64,000 nucleotides of DNA, from positions 2,406,718 to 2,470,717 of the forward strand of contig NZ_BMER01000001.1 in assembly GCF_014636865.1 (NCBI RefSeq), given 5' to 3'. Made by a program: the position numbers and the translations under genes. This stretch comes from Parapedobacter pyrenivorans. GTDB taxonomy: Bacteria; Bacteroidota; Bacteroidia; Sphingobacteriales; Sphingobacteriaceae. How positions within the stretch are numbered: position 1 is the first letter of the stretch; each line of letters begins with the position of its first letter. Below the pieces are notes generated by a model. That model did no database searches. It was not told where the DNA came from and was given only the letters and a program-made list of their open reading frames with translations. Below are positions 42,472-52,240 of the stretch, one piece after another.

Positions 42472-44430
42472 ATGAAGAGTTTAATGAAAATAATGGCGGC
42501 CTGTTTCCTGTTGGGGATAACGAGTTGCAACTATTTGGACGTGGTGCCGAATGACACGGCCACGCTCGATCATGCCTTTTCGAATCGGTCGGTGATGGAA
42601 AAGTTCATGAGAACGTGTTATTCGCATTTGCCGGATCCGACCAATCCTTGGCATTATCCAGCTTACTTCACCAGCCGGGATGAGTTCGATTGGCGGGGAG
42701 AAACCCGGGCAGCAGTGATGCCTGCAGCGATGATTTCCAGGGGCCTTCAGAATACCAATACGCCGTACCAGGATTACTGGTCGGGCACAAATGGCGCGAA
42801 AGCGATGTACACGGCTATTCGCGACTGCAATATTTTTCTGGAGAGTGCACATATACCCCGGGATATTGACGAAACCGAACGGCTGAGGTGGATTTCCGAG
42901 GTTACATTCCTGAAAGCGTATTACCATTTCTTCCTCGTGCAGCTGTACGGTCCGATCGTACTGGTGAGGGAGAACCTACCGGTGTCTGCTAGTCCCGAAG
43001 AAGCAAAAGTATACCGGGAGCCCGTGGATGAGTGTATCGAATACATTGTGGAGCTGCTGGATGAAGCGGCGGCAGGTTTACCGGACGCCCTGCCGGACCC
43101 TTCGACCGAACGTGGGCGGATCACTAAAATCACAACGTTGGGTATCAAAGCCAAGGCACTGGCATGGGCAGCAAGTCCCTTGTTTAACGGAAACCCTGAC
43201 TATGCCGGTTGGGTGGATAACCGCGGAAAGCAACTGATACCGAATACTTATGACGCCACGAAATGGGAGCGGGCGGCTATTGCCATTAGAGAGGCGATAG
43301 ACCTGGCCGAAGCCACCGGCCACCGGCTGTACGAATTCAATAAGTTCGCCGGTGGTGCCAGTACTTTTGCCATGAACGACACCCTCGAAACCCTGATGAC
43401 GGTAAGGAAGGCAATAACCGAGCAGTATGATCAGAATCCGGGCGTCCTTTGGGCCACCCAGGAACAGTTTGCCCACGGAAAAGGATCGCCCGGTCTGTCC
43501 GTTCTTGGAAACATGCTGGCCAGCCTGTTTCCCGTACTTTACAGCACCGATCAGCCCCTGCTGCTCAACTACATGTCTGCTTCCTGGCACATGGCTGAGT
43601 TATATTATACGAATAATGGGGTGCCGATCAACGAAGATAAGAACTACGATTACAGTAACCGGTTTAGCCTGCGCCGCGCCACACCAAGTGATAACCACGA
43701 ATCGTACATTGCGACTAATGAGGTAACTTCATACCTGCATTTTTTTCGTGAACCGCGCTTTTATGCCAGTTTAGGTATTGACCGTGGCTATTTTGAACTG
43801 GTTTCCACCACCACCAACGGCGGTGCCTCCTTTGGTCCCGTTATCAAAAGCCGGTCGGATGAAGTGGGTCCAGCGAACGGACATGCTGCTTATACTCCCA
43901 AGAAAATCATCCCGTTTGAGTCATCAGGTAGCCGGGGCATTGCCGGCCAGGTTTATACACAGTACCTGTATCAGTTTCCGTTGCTGCGTCTTGCCGACCT
44001 CTACTTGCTCTATGCCGAAGCGCTAAACGAGGTGAAAGCGCAGCCCGACCAGGATGTATACCTCTGGATTGATAAAATCCGGGAGCAAACTGGGTTGGAT
44101 GGCGTGGTGGAATCGTGGCAGCGCGCAGCCTATAACCCGGGTGCGCCCAGCAATAAGAACGATATGCGCCGGATCATCCAGCGAGAACGGTTGATTGAAC
44201 TCTCGTTTGAAGGCCAACGCTTCTGGGATGTACGCCGTTGGAAAATAGCGCAGGAGTATTGGACCCTGCCGCCCACTTCGTGGAAGACGGGCACGAGGGT
44301 AGCAGAAGAGTTTTATGTACCAACTCCTTATGCAGAACCCCGTCAGGTGACGTTCAGGGATTACCTGTATCCGTTGAGGCAGTACGACCTGCGGGTTAAT
44401 ACTAATCTGGTGCAAACCTATGGCTGGTAA
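42472..44430 (+). CDS. SusD/RagB-family nutrient-binding lipoprotein 2
   Basis: A 652-residue classical RagB/SusD lipoprotein; lipobox LLGITSC (Cys19) and the mature start NYLDVVPND. The TPR-like helical region includes LRWISEVTFLKAYYHFFLVQLYGPIVL, the signature of the N-terminal SusD domain, and the C-terminal RagB domain has LYLLYAEALNEVK and RLIELSFEGQRFWDVRRWK. It pairs with SusC 2. It differs in subfamily from the SusD-like_2 protein at 23389, so the two transport systems are not simple duplicates. Confidence 0.96.
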   Translation: MKSLMKIMAACFLLGITSCNYLDVVPNDTATLDHAFSNRSVMEKFMRTCYSHLPDPTNPWHYPAYFTSRDEFDWRGETRAAVMPAAMISRGLQNTNTPYQDYWSGTNGAKAMYTAIRDCNIFLESAHIPRDIDETERLRWISEVTFLKAYYHFFLVQLYGPIVLVRENLPVSASPEEAKVYREPVDECIEYIVELLDEAAAGLPDALPDPSTERGRITKITTLGIKAKALAWAASPLFNGNPDYAGWVDNRGKQLIPNTYDATKWERAAIAIREAIDLAEATGHRLYEFNKFAGGASTFAMNDTLETLMTVRKAITEQYDQNPGVLWATQEQFAHGKGSPGLSVLGNMLASLFPVLYSTDQPLLLNYMSASWHMAELYYTNNGVPINEDKNYDYSNRFSLRRATPSDNHESYIATNEVTSYLHFFREPRFYASLGIDRGYFELVSTTTNGGASFGPVIKSRSDEVGPANGHAAYTPKKIIPFESSGSRGIAGQVYTQYLYQFPLLRLADLYLLYAEALNEVKAQPDQDVYLWIDKIREQTGLDGVVESWQRAAYNPGAPSNKNDMRRIIQRERLIELSFEGQRFWDVRRWKIAQEYWTLPPTSWKTGTRVAEEFYVPTPYAEPRQVTFRDYLYPLRQYDLRVNTNLVQTYGW

Positions 44431-44474
44431 TCACCACCGGCATGTATTTGGAATGACTAATGATAACGAGTCTT

Positions 44475-45788
44475 ATGAAAAAGTATAATTTTATAATCAT
44501 AACGTTGGTGCTTAGTGCTTTTCTTGCCTGTGAGCATGATGAGGATAAGCGGCCAAGTGGGGGTGCCTGGAATACAGGGCCACTAACAGGATATTCGGTA
44601 ACACCGATTAACGGTGGGGCCACGATTACGTATGATATACCCCGGGATAACGATATCCTGTATGTCATGGCGGAATACGAACGGAATGGAAAGATATTTA
44701 CCGAAAAAGCCTCTGTACACAAGAACGAGCTGACCATTGAAGGGTTTAATACGACCAGTCCGGTGAAAGCCAGCCTGTATAAAGTCAACAAGCAAGAACA
44801 ACGATCAGAGCCGCTGGAAATCGAATTTGAGCCCTTAGAAGGACTGATCACCATTGCGCAGAACTCCTTGGAGATGATTCCCGGATTCGGCGGGATCGTG
44901 GCTTCCTGGCACAATCCCGGGAATACAGAATTCGGCGTACGCCTGGTCGTGCCGGACGAGCAGCGCCCGGGGGAATTGCTGACCCATGAAATGTATTTCT
45001 CGTCAACGGAGAATGACCGGCGCTCTTTCAGGGGCTTTGAGCCGGAGGAGAAGGCTTTTGGCGTTGCCTTTGAAGATAAATGGGGAAATATATCGGATAC
45101 GACCTGGCTAACAACGACACCATTTTTTGAAACGATGGTTCCTAAGCCTTATGCGGATTTCCGGGCGAGTATTCCCTATGATAATCCGACCACGCTCGGG
45201 GGACGTGATATCAATACCCTTTGGGATAACGTCGTGAATACGGCTTCCCACGGATGGCTGACCCAACCCGGGGCGGGTAACGGTCTGTCCATGACTATTG
45301 ACCTCGGACAAGTCGTAAAGCTTAGCCGTATTGTTATTCATGGTTACCATATCAACTCAGTGTATGGCCAAGCAAATGTCACGCAGTTCGAACTGTGGGG
45401 TTCCGATAAGATCGATTTCGCGAGATTGTCGGATCGCCCATATTGGCTGGATGAGACCAGTGTCCGAAACAATGCCTTCAGCAATGATGTGGCCAACAAA
45501 CTGGATCCCATGGCGGAAATCCCCGCCCATACGTTCAAAGACGACTGGCAGTACCTAAACTGGCATGCCATTCCGCGTTTTGACCGCATGGTGCCACCGG
45601 ATCCGCAGGGTGCGGCGAACCTGGCAACAAACGGGACCGAATATGAGATGCCCCTTGACGCCAAACCCGTGCGTTACCTCCGGCTGTTCGTTCGCGAGAT
45701 AGCAGGTGTGATGCCGCCAGCACCTAATAACTATTGGTCTATGGGTGAGTTTACGGCCTACGGGGATAATACCGTGCCACAAAATTAA
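44475..45788 (+). CDS. DUF4959/DUF5000-type surface lipoprotein
   Basis: A 437-residue lipoprotein from the ATG at 44475 (an upstream ATG at 44460 adds five residues). Lipobox LSAFLAC (Cys19). Residues about 20-120 resemble DUF4959 (PLTGYSVTPINGGATITYDIP), followed by a middle domain and a C-terminal discoidin/F5-8-type DUF5000 domain (MTIDLGQVVKLSRIVIHGYH; RYLRLFVREIAG). Such proteins follow SusC/SusD pairs and are thought to be surface glycan-binding proteins. The order SusC-SusD-DUF5000-DUF4998 is a standard Bacteroidota arrangement. Confidence 0.87.
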   Translation: MKKYNFIIITLVLSAFLACEHDEDKRPSGGAWNTGPLTGYSVTPINGGATITYDIPRDNDILYVMAEYERNGKIFTEKASVHKNELTIEGFNTTSPVKASLYKVNKQEQRSEPLEIEFEPLEGLITIAQNSLEMIPGFGGIVASWHNPGNTEFGVRLVVPDEQRPGELLTHEMYFSSTENDRRSFRGFEPEEKAFGVAFEDKWGNISDTTWLTTTPFFETMVPKPYADFRASIPYDNPTTLGGRDINTLWDNVVNTASHGWLTQPGAGNGLSMTIDLGQVVKLSRIVIHGYHINSVYGQANVTQFELWGSDKIDFARLSDRPYWLDETSVRNNAFSNDVANKLDPMAEIPAHTFKDDWQYLNWHAIPRFDRMVPPDPQGAANLATNGTEYEMPLDAKPVRYLRLFVREIAGVMPPAPNNYWSMGEFTAYGDNTVPQN

Positions 45789-45811
45789 CTATTGGGGTAA
45801 AAATTCAAACA

Positions 45812-47218
45812 ATGAAAAAGACATATAGACTATTTCCGGTAGCGCTGAGCCTTTTGGTATCCGCTATCGTAGTGTTTTCGTCATGCGATAAGATGAATGA
45901 CATCCAGCAGGAGTGGGCAGAGCAGGACGAGCAGGTATATTTGGGGAAGGTGGATTCCATCGAGTATTTCCCGGGTTTTGGTCGCGCCAAGATAATTTGG
46001 TATATCGGTTCAGATCCTAAAATTGACCAGACTATTATTTATTGGAACATGCGGCAGGATTCTATCGTTAAGGACTTTAACCGTACAGGCTCGAGTTTAC
46101 AGAAGGACTCGATTATACTGGAAGACTTACCTGAAGGTTCGACGCTTTTTGAATTCCGCAACGTGAACAACGAAGGGGAAACCTCCTTATATTCGAATGC
46201 GACCGTAAACGTGTGGGGCCCCGAATATGCGGATGGCCTGCGCGCCAGGACGGTGACTGCATTTGATTTTGATTATAGCCAATCGCTTTTTGAGCTAGAG
46301 GTTTCCCCCGTTTCAGTGGGCGACAGCGTGGTTTACTCGCAGATTGTTTACACCAATACATTAGGCCAGGAACGGACTCTCAGAATTGAACGGGATGCCA
46401 ACACAGCGGAATTGACGAATTTTCCAGATGGAGGAGAGTTTCGATTCCAAACTGTTTTTTTTCCGCCCCAAGGAATAGACACGGTATTCAATAATTTCAG
46501 CACCTTCAAAGCGCCAGTAGCAATCACTGAAAGGGGGATTAAAATTTCTTTTGCCGGAGAGATGGAAAGCAAATACTTCCACCGCAATGGCGAACAGCTG
46601 TATGAATGGAATACCGCCGGCGACCTCATCGTGTACGCAATGAATGCCGATGGGTCGTTGACCCAAACGGAAACGTATCCTTCCATTGTGCCACGGGATA
46701 CGTACCGGGATTTTTTCTTCTACGATGACGACAAATTTATCGGGATAAGTACGGGTAACGCTGTAACCATGCACCAGATCGAGGGCGGTGTCCTTACCGC
46801 AGTCGGAGCGGGAGCATTCGGATCCGGTTTCGCATTTCCGAAATTTATTCCAGCCAGAGGCTATTTCTTTTCCGTAGCTGCAGAAACGGGGGAAATGAAA
46901 ACTTGGCTTGCGCAAAATAACGCGACATGGGGCACGCCAAATGGTGCCACGGTTGGAACGGGTTTCGATGGTTATGAGCCGCTCATGCTGTTTAATAATC
47001 ACACGCTCTTGGGGGTAGATGCAGATGGCTACCTGCGGGCCATCCCTGTTACCGTAAGCGGCACGCTAGGCTCCCAGAGCCGCATCGGAAGCGGTTGGGA
47101 CCGGTTTGCGAAAATCGTAAGTATGGGAACGAAGTTATTGTGTATGGAGGAAAACGGCGATTTTTATATATTTGATGACTTCAATACTGCCGAAAAATTT
47201 TGGATCGTAGATGAGTGA
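45812..47218 (+). CDS. DUF4998-type surface lipoprotein
   Basis: A 468-residue lipoprotein with lipobox VVFSSC (Cys25) and an acidic region just after it. The N-terminal half matches DUF4998 (VDSIEYFPGFGRAKIIWYIG; LEDLPEGSTLFEFRNVNNEG), a fibronectin-like fold found in surface glycan-binding proteins next to SusC/SusD. The C-terminal part (about 260-468) appears to be a small propeller-like or tachylectin-like beta domain (FFFYDDDKFIGIS, ENGDFYIFDDF). It probably presents glycan to the SusCD complex. It overlaps the next start by 8 bp. Confidence 0.83.
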   Translation: MKKTYRLFPVALSLLVSAIVVFSSCDKMNDIQQEWAEQDEQVYLGKVDSIEYFPGFGRAKIIWYIGSDPKIDQTIIYWNMRQDSIVKDFNRTGSSLQKDSIILEDLPEGSTLFEFRNVNNEGETSLYSNATVNVWGPEYADGLRARTVTAFDFDYSQSLFELEVSPVSVGDSVVYSQIVYTNTLGQERTLRIERDANTAELTNFPDGGEFRFQTVFFPPQGIDTVFNNFSTFKAPVAITERGIKISFAGEMESKYFHRNGEQLYEWNTAGDLIVYAMNADGSLTQTETYPSIVPRDTYRDFFFYDDDKFIGISTGNAVTMHQIEGGVLTAVGAGAFGSGFAFPKFIPARGYFFSVAAETGEMKTWLAQNNATWGTPNGATVGTGFDGYEPLMLFNNHTLLGVDADGYLRAIPVTVSGTLGSQSRIGSGWDRFAKIVSMGTKLLCMEENGDFYIFDDFNTAEKFWIVDE

Positions 47219-48626
47219 AGAGATCAATAGGAGAGTCTTTCTGAAGGCCGCGGGCATACTTGGGGCATTATCCGTATCAAATCGGATGCCCCCCCGGCCT
47301 CGTCTACCGCTTGAAAACCCGTCCGAGATGAAAACAATTAAGGTAATACGTGCCGAAGCAAATTTTGAAAAAGAAAAGCTGCGCTTCCCGTTTGGATTTA
47401 AGGGTGGATACCTGACCGAATTGTGGCAGGCGGTATCCCGATTGGAATCGGCGAATGGCCATGAGGCAATCGGCATCGCTACCCAGAGCGTGTTGTATGG
47501 AGATGCAGATTTATTTTCCCGATCGAGCGAAGCTACAGGTAATGCACTGATGTTCTTGGTGACAAGCCGTGCATTGGAACTGCTGGAACGGCGGAGTTTC
47601 ACATCTCCGATAGGTCTGCTCGATGACATTTTTCCCGAAATCGTTGAAATCGCCAAGCAACTAACCGGTGAAAAGACGCTGAACCCTAATTTTGTTTATA
47701 ATGCACTCGTGGGGGTGGATAATGCGGCCTGGCTACTGTATGCTGCCGAAAATGGCCTTAGGAATTATAATGAGATGATCATGGAAGCTTATCGACCAGC
47801 ATTGGGCTATCGCAATGATCGGATCGGTATCCTATTTCAGGTGTCTTACGACATGTCCAAAGAAGTGGTCCTGCAGGCTGTTCGCGACGGATATTTTATC
47901 TTTAAGATCAAAACCGGATACCCCGGCGATCAGCAGACGATGCTCGAAGGCGACATGCGTAGACTCCATGAACTTCACGATTTGCTGAAGGATATTCGTA
48001 CGGAGGAAACGTCCGACGGAAAGTTGGTCTATACCATGGATGCAAATGGACGCTACGAGCGTAAGGAAACATTTGCGCGTTACCTCGACTATGCACGTGA
48101 GATTGGTGCCTTCGACCAAATACTGTTTTATGAAGAACCCTTCAGCGAAGAAAACGAAGCATACGTGGGCGATTTAGGTGTCCGTATTGCCGCGGACGAA
48201 AGCGTCTATGATGTTGCTAGTGCGAAGCGCCGGATCAAGCAGGGGTATCAAGCCATTGTATTAAAAAGTATTGCAAAAACCCTCAGCCAGACGCTCAAGA
48301 TTCTGGAATACGCCCATAACGAGCAGGTTCCCTGTTCATGTTCCGATCTGACCATTAACCCCATTCTGCTGGATTGGCATAAGAACATGGCTGCCCGCCT
48401 TCCGCCTTTTCCCGGGTTGGGGATGCCCTTGATGGAAACCAATGGTGCTACCAACTACGTGAACTGGGAGACCATGCGTCAATATCATCCCCGATATGGA
48501 GCCGCGTGGACGGAACAGCGACAGGGAAAGTTTCTGTTAGATGATGATTTTTATATGCAGAGCGGAGGGATTTACCAAAATTCTGCGCATTATAAGCAGT
48601 TATTTCGCGATAATCGTTCATTTTAA
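47211..48626 (+). CDS. Enolase-superfamily (mandelate racemase/MLE-like) enzyme with Tat-like signal
   Basis: A 471-residue enolase-superfamily protein. The N-terminus NRRVFLKAAGILGALSVS matches a twin-arginine signal; the enzyme domain begins near 42. Catalytic residues: Lys232-x-Lys234 (FKIKTG), Asp277 (MDANG), Glu308-Glu309 (YEEPF), Asp329-Glu330 (AADES) and Lys352 (VLKSIAKT). This pair of opposed lysines fits epimerases such as dipeptide epimerases, and also some dehydratases. An exported member is unusual. It overlaps the DUF4998 gene by 8 bp and is the last gene before a 95-bp gap. Confidence 0.85.
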   Translation: MSEEINRRVFLKAAGILGALSVSNRMPPRPRLPLENPSEMKTIKVIRAEANFEKEKLRFPFGFKGGYLTELWQAVSRLESANGHEAIGIATQSVLYGDADLFSRSSEATGNALMFLVTSRALELLERRSFTSPIGLLDDIFPEIVEIAKQLTGEKTLNPNFVYNALVGVDNAAWLLYAAENGLRNYNEMIMEAYRPALGYRNDRIGILFQVSYDMSKEVVLQAVRDGYFIFKIKTGYPGDQQTMLEGDMRRLHELHDLLKDIRTEETSDGKLVYTMDANGRYERKETFARYLDYAREIGAFDQILFYEEPFSEENEAYVGDLGVRIAADESVYDVASAKRRIKQGYQAIVLKSIAKTLSQTLKILEYAHNEQVPCSCSDLTINPILLDWHKNMAARLPPFPGLGMPLMETNGATNYVNWETMRQYHPRYGAAWTEQRQGKFLLDDDFYMQSGGIYQNSAHYKQLFRDNRSF

Positions 48627-48644
48627 TCGATAAATATTTATTTT

Positions 48645-48678
48645 AGCGGTAATAATGCGTTATTGCTTAGAAGCCGCT
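48645..48678 (+). repeat. Nested inverted repeat in the gap before the third ceramidase-fold gene
   Basis: AGCGG (48645-48649) pairs with CCGCT (48674-48678), and inside it AATAA pairs with TTATT around TGCG. It lies in the 95-bp gap after the stop at 48626. There is no T-run, so it could be an operator or an RNA hairpin rather than a terminator. Confidence 0.35.
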
Positions 48679-48721
48679 CGGAGTTGAGGACTAACAATCG
48701 ATATAATTAATCACAGTAGAG

Positions 48722-50083
48722 ATGAACAAATCGTTATCCGTTTATTTGCTGGCGTGGGTGAGCTTCCTGCTTTTCTCCTCCACCGCTGTAGGAAAAGGAT
48801 GGGAGGTGGGGATTGCCAAGACTGTCATCACTCCCGAACAACCGATGTGGATGGCCGGGTATGCCGCGCGTACGAAGCCCGCAGAAGGAAAGCAGCATGA
48901 GTTGTGGGCCAAGGCCGTTGTCTTGCGCGATTCGACCGGGCACGTTACCGTAATGGTATCGTCTGATATGCTGGGTTTTACAAAGCCCCTCAGTGCAGCC
49001 ATTCGGCATGCATTGCATAGACACTACCAATTGAGCGATGCCGACATTCTGCTTAACAGCTCGCATACCCATTCCGGCCCAGTGCTCTCGGGCGCCTTAG
49101 TCGATATCTATCCAATCGATGAAGCTGAGCAAAAAAAGATCGATGCATATACGGCGTGGCTGGAAGGCCGCATTATCGACTTAGTAGACCGGGCCTTTAA
49201 AGACTTAGAAGAAGCGCGCGTTTATGCGGACGTCGGCGTTACGAGATTCCAGGTAAACCGCCGGAACAACCCGGCCGCAGAACTGTACCGGGCTAGTGAG
49301 CTCAAAGGTCCAAGTGACCACTCCGTATCGGTTATCAAGATCACCGGGAAAAAGGGAAAGCTGAAAGCGCTCCTGTTCGGTTATGCATGCCATCCCACCA
49401 CGCTGGATGGTTACGAATGGTCGGGTGATTTCCCCGGTTATGCGCAGATCGCGCTCGAAGAAAGTCATAAAGGCGCTACCGCGCTCTTCTTTCAGGGCGC
49501 CTGCGGTGATCAGAATCCGCTGCCTAGACGCACTATTGCGTTGGCCCGTCAATATGGAAAAGAATTGGCTGCGGCGGTGGAATCGGTACTCGAAGAGAAT
49601 CAAATGAAAGAACTGAAACCGATATTGAAAACAGCTTATCAGGAGATAAACTTGCCCTTCTCGCCTGTTCCTTCCCGTGTCGATCTGCAGGAGGTCATCC
49701 GGAAAGATGGCGACAAAACATATTATTCGCGGTGGGCACACCGGTTGATCGGCCAATTGGATCAAGGTCAATCGCTGCCTACTTCCTATCCTTATCCCGT
49801 CCAAGTTTGGAAGCTTGGCGATCAGTTGCTTTTCAGTTTAGCGGGCGAAGTGCTGGTAGATTATGCCATAAACCTGAAAAACCGGTATGGCTGGGATGCA
49901 ATGGTTCTCGGATACAATAACGACGTCATGGGTTACATCCCTCCGGTCCGCGTACTGGAAGAAGGAGGCTATGAGGGCGAGACGTCCCAACGGGTATACG
50001 GTCTGCCAGCCAAGTGGGACCCGGCCGTTGAATCGCTTATATACGAGGCATGCGATCAGCTTGTACAGGATATTAATCAATGA
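48722..50083 (+). CDS. Ceramidase-fold secreted hydrolase, copy 3
   Basis: A 453-residue secreted protein (signal VYLLAWVSFLLFSSTAVGK) of the neutral ceramidase N-terminal-domain family, the closest of the three to the canonical pattern: WEVGIAKTVITPEQPMWMAGY, NSSHTHSGPVLSG (His115, His117) and YACHPTTLDGY (His224). The nucleophile loop reads QGACGDQNPLPRR, with GDQNP where ceramidases have GDVSP, so the serine is replaced. It ends with a PVRVLEEGGYEG segment that supplies further metal ligands in the family. It begins a run of genes reaching 54753 and is probably a zinc hydrolase in the periplasm. Confidence 0.84.
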   Translation: MNKSLSVYLLAWVSFLLFSSTAVGKGWEVGIAKTVITPEQPMWMAGYAARTKPAEGKQHELWAKAVVLRDSTGHVTVMVSSDMLGFTKPLSAAIRHALHRHYQLSDADILLNSSHTHSGPVLSGALVDIYPIDEAEQKKIDAYTAWLEGRIIDLVDRAFKDLEEARVYADVGVTRFQVNRRNNPAAELYRASELKGPSDHSVSVIKITGKKGKLKALLFGYACHPTTLDGYEWSGDFPGYAQIALEESHKGATALFFQGACGDQNPLPRRTIALARQYGKELAAAVESVLEENQMKELKPILKTAYQEINLPFSPVPSRVDLQEVIRKDGDKTYYSRWAHRLIGQLDQGQSLPTSYPYPVQVWKLGDQLLFSLAGEVLVDYAINLKNRYGWDAMVLGYNNDVMGYIPPVRVLEEGGYEGETSQRVYGLPAKWDPAVESLIYEACDQLVQDINQ

Positions 50084-50119
50084 TACTAACAGAGAATTTA
50101 TAAGAACAAGATCAGGTTT

Positions 50120-52240
50120 ATGAAACATGGAGTGCTATTTATAGGAGGACCACTTATTATCGCCAGTGTCCTGTCGTGCAGTGAAAAGCCCCGATATGCG
50201 GATGCGTTATCACCCGAAGAAGCGATTAAGACATTTGAATTGGAAGAGGGTTTTGCAATCGAAACGTTTGCTGCGGAGCCTTTTGTGTCCGATCCCATTA
50301 TGTTGACGTTTGACGAACAAGGAAACGCCTATGTGGTTGAGATGGCGGATTACCCCGGGAAACCCGCACCTGATGCCGGAAAAGGACGGATCAAGTTACT
50401 GAAGGATACCAATGGTGATGGCGTTATCGACAGCGCGACCGTTTTTGCAGACGGAATCGGCGATGCGACTAGTCTGCTGCCCTACGAAGGTGGTCTGCTC
50501 GTCACAGCTGCTCCCAACATTATTTATTACAAAGATACCGATGGCGACGGAAAGGCCGACCACGAAGAGATACTCTTCTCCGGCTTTTTCGAAAATAACT
50601 CGGAAGCCCAGATCACAAGTCTCACTTACGGGGTTGATAATTGGATTTACGCCAACAACAATGGTCAGCGGAGTGGTGTGAAATCTGCACGCCATCCAGC
50701 GACCGATTCTCTTTCGTTGGCGGGGAAGGATTTCCGGTTCAGGCTCGACAAAAATCTTTTCGAGGCCGAGTCAGGAGCCGGGCAATTCGGGCTTACCACA
50801 GACGACTGGGGGCATCGGTTTTTTACGCAAAACACCTGGCACCTACAGACCGCACCGATACCCGACCGGTATCTGAATCGGCATAAGCGCATGCCTTCCC
50901 ACTCGTCGGTCGCTAATATATACGGGACAGAAGATATACGCGCTTTTGCGATCAGCGAGGCACCCTATTGGCGTGTCGAACGAAGCGAGGGACGGCAGCG
51001 GCAATACGATGCGGCAGGATTAGACCGTACCGAACACGTGTGGAACCATTTTACCGGCGCTTCGGGCGGAATGATGTACAACTCCGGACTATTTCCCGAA
51101 GCCTATTACGGCAATATCTTTACGGCGGAGGTCGCATTGAACTTGGTACACCGTGACGTGATCAATCCTACCCGGGAAGGTCCCTTTTTAACCGCAAAGC
51201 GAGCACCAGAAGGTCAGGAAAAGGAATTTTTGGCATCGACGGATACCTGGTTCCGCCCAGTCAATTCGACGGTAGGGCCGGATGGAGCCCTTTACGTTGT
51301 TGATATGTATCGGCAACACATCGAAACACCCGTTTCGATCCCGGATTCGCTAAAAGTGGACATGGACTTCCAGAAAGGGACGGAACTGGGCCGCATCTAC
51401 CGGATTTATCCGGAGGGAAAACGTCCGGGTAACCCCAATGCGGCGTTAAGCGAAAAATCATCAGCCGACCTGGTTGGCATCCTGGCGCATACGGACCAAT
51501 GGTGGCGTATACAAGCCCAGCGTTTGCTCGTGGAGCGCAAAGATCCCTCGGTGGCGGGTAAGGTGGCTGAGCTGTTGAAAGCCCACGCCGATCCGCGTAC
51601 CCGCCTGCACGCGCTATACGTATTGGAAGGATTGGACCAGCTTTCAGCCGAACACGTGTCGGCGGTGTTGGCGGACACTCACCCACAGTTGCGGAAGCAC
51701 GGGATTATGCTCGCGGAGCGCTATCCGGCATTGGTGAATGCAGTCGTTGCGGCTGCGAACGATCCAGAAGCCGAAGTGGCATTCCAGGCAGCGTTGAGCT
51801 TGGGAGCGTTTGCCCCTACAGCCAAAACAATCGACGCACTGGCGAAGGTGGCCGTAAAATATGGTGGTGATCCGTGGTTCAGAAAAGCGATATTGAGTTC
51901 CGACTTAGGGGCCTCTTACGCCTTATATCAAGTACTGGCTCAGACGGCGGCATACAAAGACGCGATACACAACCAACCAAAATTTATGGAAGAGTTAGCC
52001 TTTACAATCGGAGCCAGTGGAGATCTTTCCCAATATAAAACATTTGTCGCTGCCATGCCGAAGGGTGAGACAGACTACGAACTGGGTATCATCCAAGGGT
52101 TTGCGGGCGGTGTCCGCAAAGCAAAGGCAAGCGATGCCACAAATAACGCATTGATCAGCACTATCAAGTCGACATCCTTTTCCGCAAAAGGACAGGATAT
52201 TGTAGACAAATTAACGAAAGAACTTACAGGAAACAATTGA
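50120..52240 (+). CDS. PVC-type membrane-bound dehydrogenase propeller, haem domain absent
   Basis: A 706-residue lipoprotein (lipobox VLSC, Cys20). Residues about 35-420 form the N-terminal propeller of the PVC-type/membrane-bound dehydrogenase family (IETFAAEPFVSDPIMLTFDEQG, YVVEMADYP), with two calcium-type loops DTNGDG (from Asp96) and DTDGDG (from Asp139). Residues about 440-700 are HEAT-like helical repeats (TRLHALYVLEGL, VAFQAALSLGAF). Homologues often end in a cytochrome c domain with CxxCH; this protein has no cysteine besides the lipid one. A HiPIP gene overlapping its stop (TGATG) could supply the missing electron carrier. Confidence 0.83.
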   Translation: MKHGVLFIGGPLIIASVLSCSEKPRYADALSPEEAIKTFELEEGFAIETFAAEPFVSDPIMLTFDEQGNAYVVEMADYPGKPAPDAGKGRIKLLKDTNGDGVIDSATVFADGIGDATSLLPYEGGLLVTAAPNIIYYKDTDGDGKADHEEILFSGFFENNSEAQITSLTYGVDNWIYANNNGQRSGVKSARHPATDSLSLAGKDFRFRLDKNLFEAESGAGQFGLTTDDWGHRFFTQNTWHLQTAPIPDRYLNRHKRMPSHSSVANIYGTEDIRAFAISEAPYWRVERSEGRQRQYDAAGLDRTEHVWNHFTGASGGMMYNSGLFPEAYYGNIFTAEVALNLVHRDVINPTREGPFLTAKRAPEGQEKEFLASTDTWFRPVNSTVGPDGALYVVDMYRQHIETPVSIPDSLKVDMDFQKGTELGRIYRIYPEGKRPGNPNAALSEKSSADLVGILAHTDQWWRIQAQRLLVERKDPSVAGKVAELLKAHADPRTRLHALYVLEGLDQLSAEHVSAVLADTHPQLRKHGIMLAERYPALVNAVVAAANDPEAEVAFQAALSLGAFAPTAKTIDALAKVAVKYGGDPWFRKAILSSDLGASYALYQVLAQTAAYKDAIHNQPKFMEELAFTIGASGDLSQYKTFVAAMPKGETDYELGIIQGFAGGVRKAKASDATNNALISTIKSTSFSAKGQDIVDKLTKELTGNN

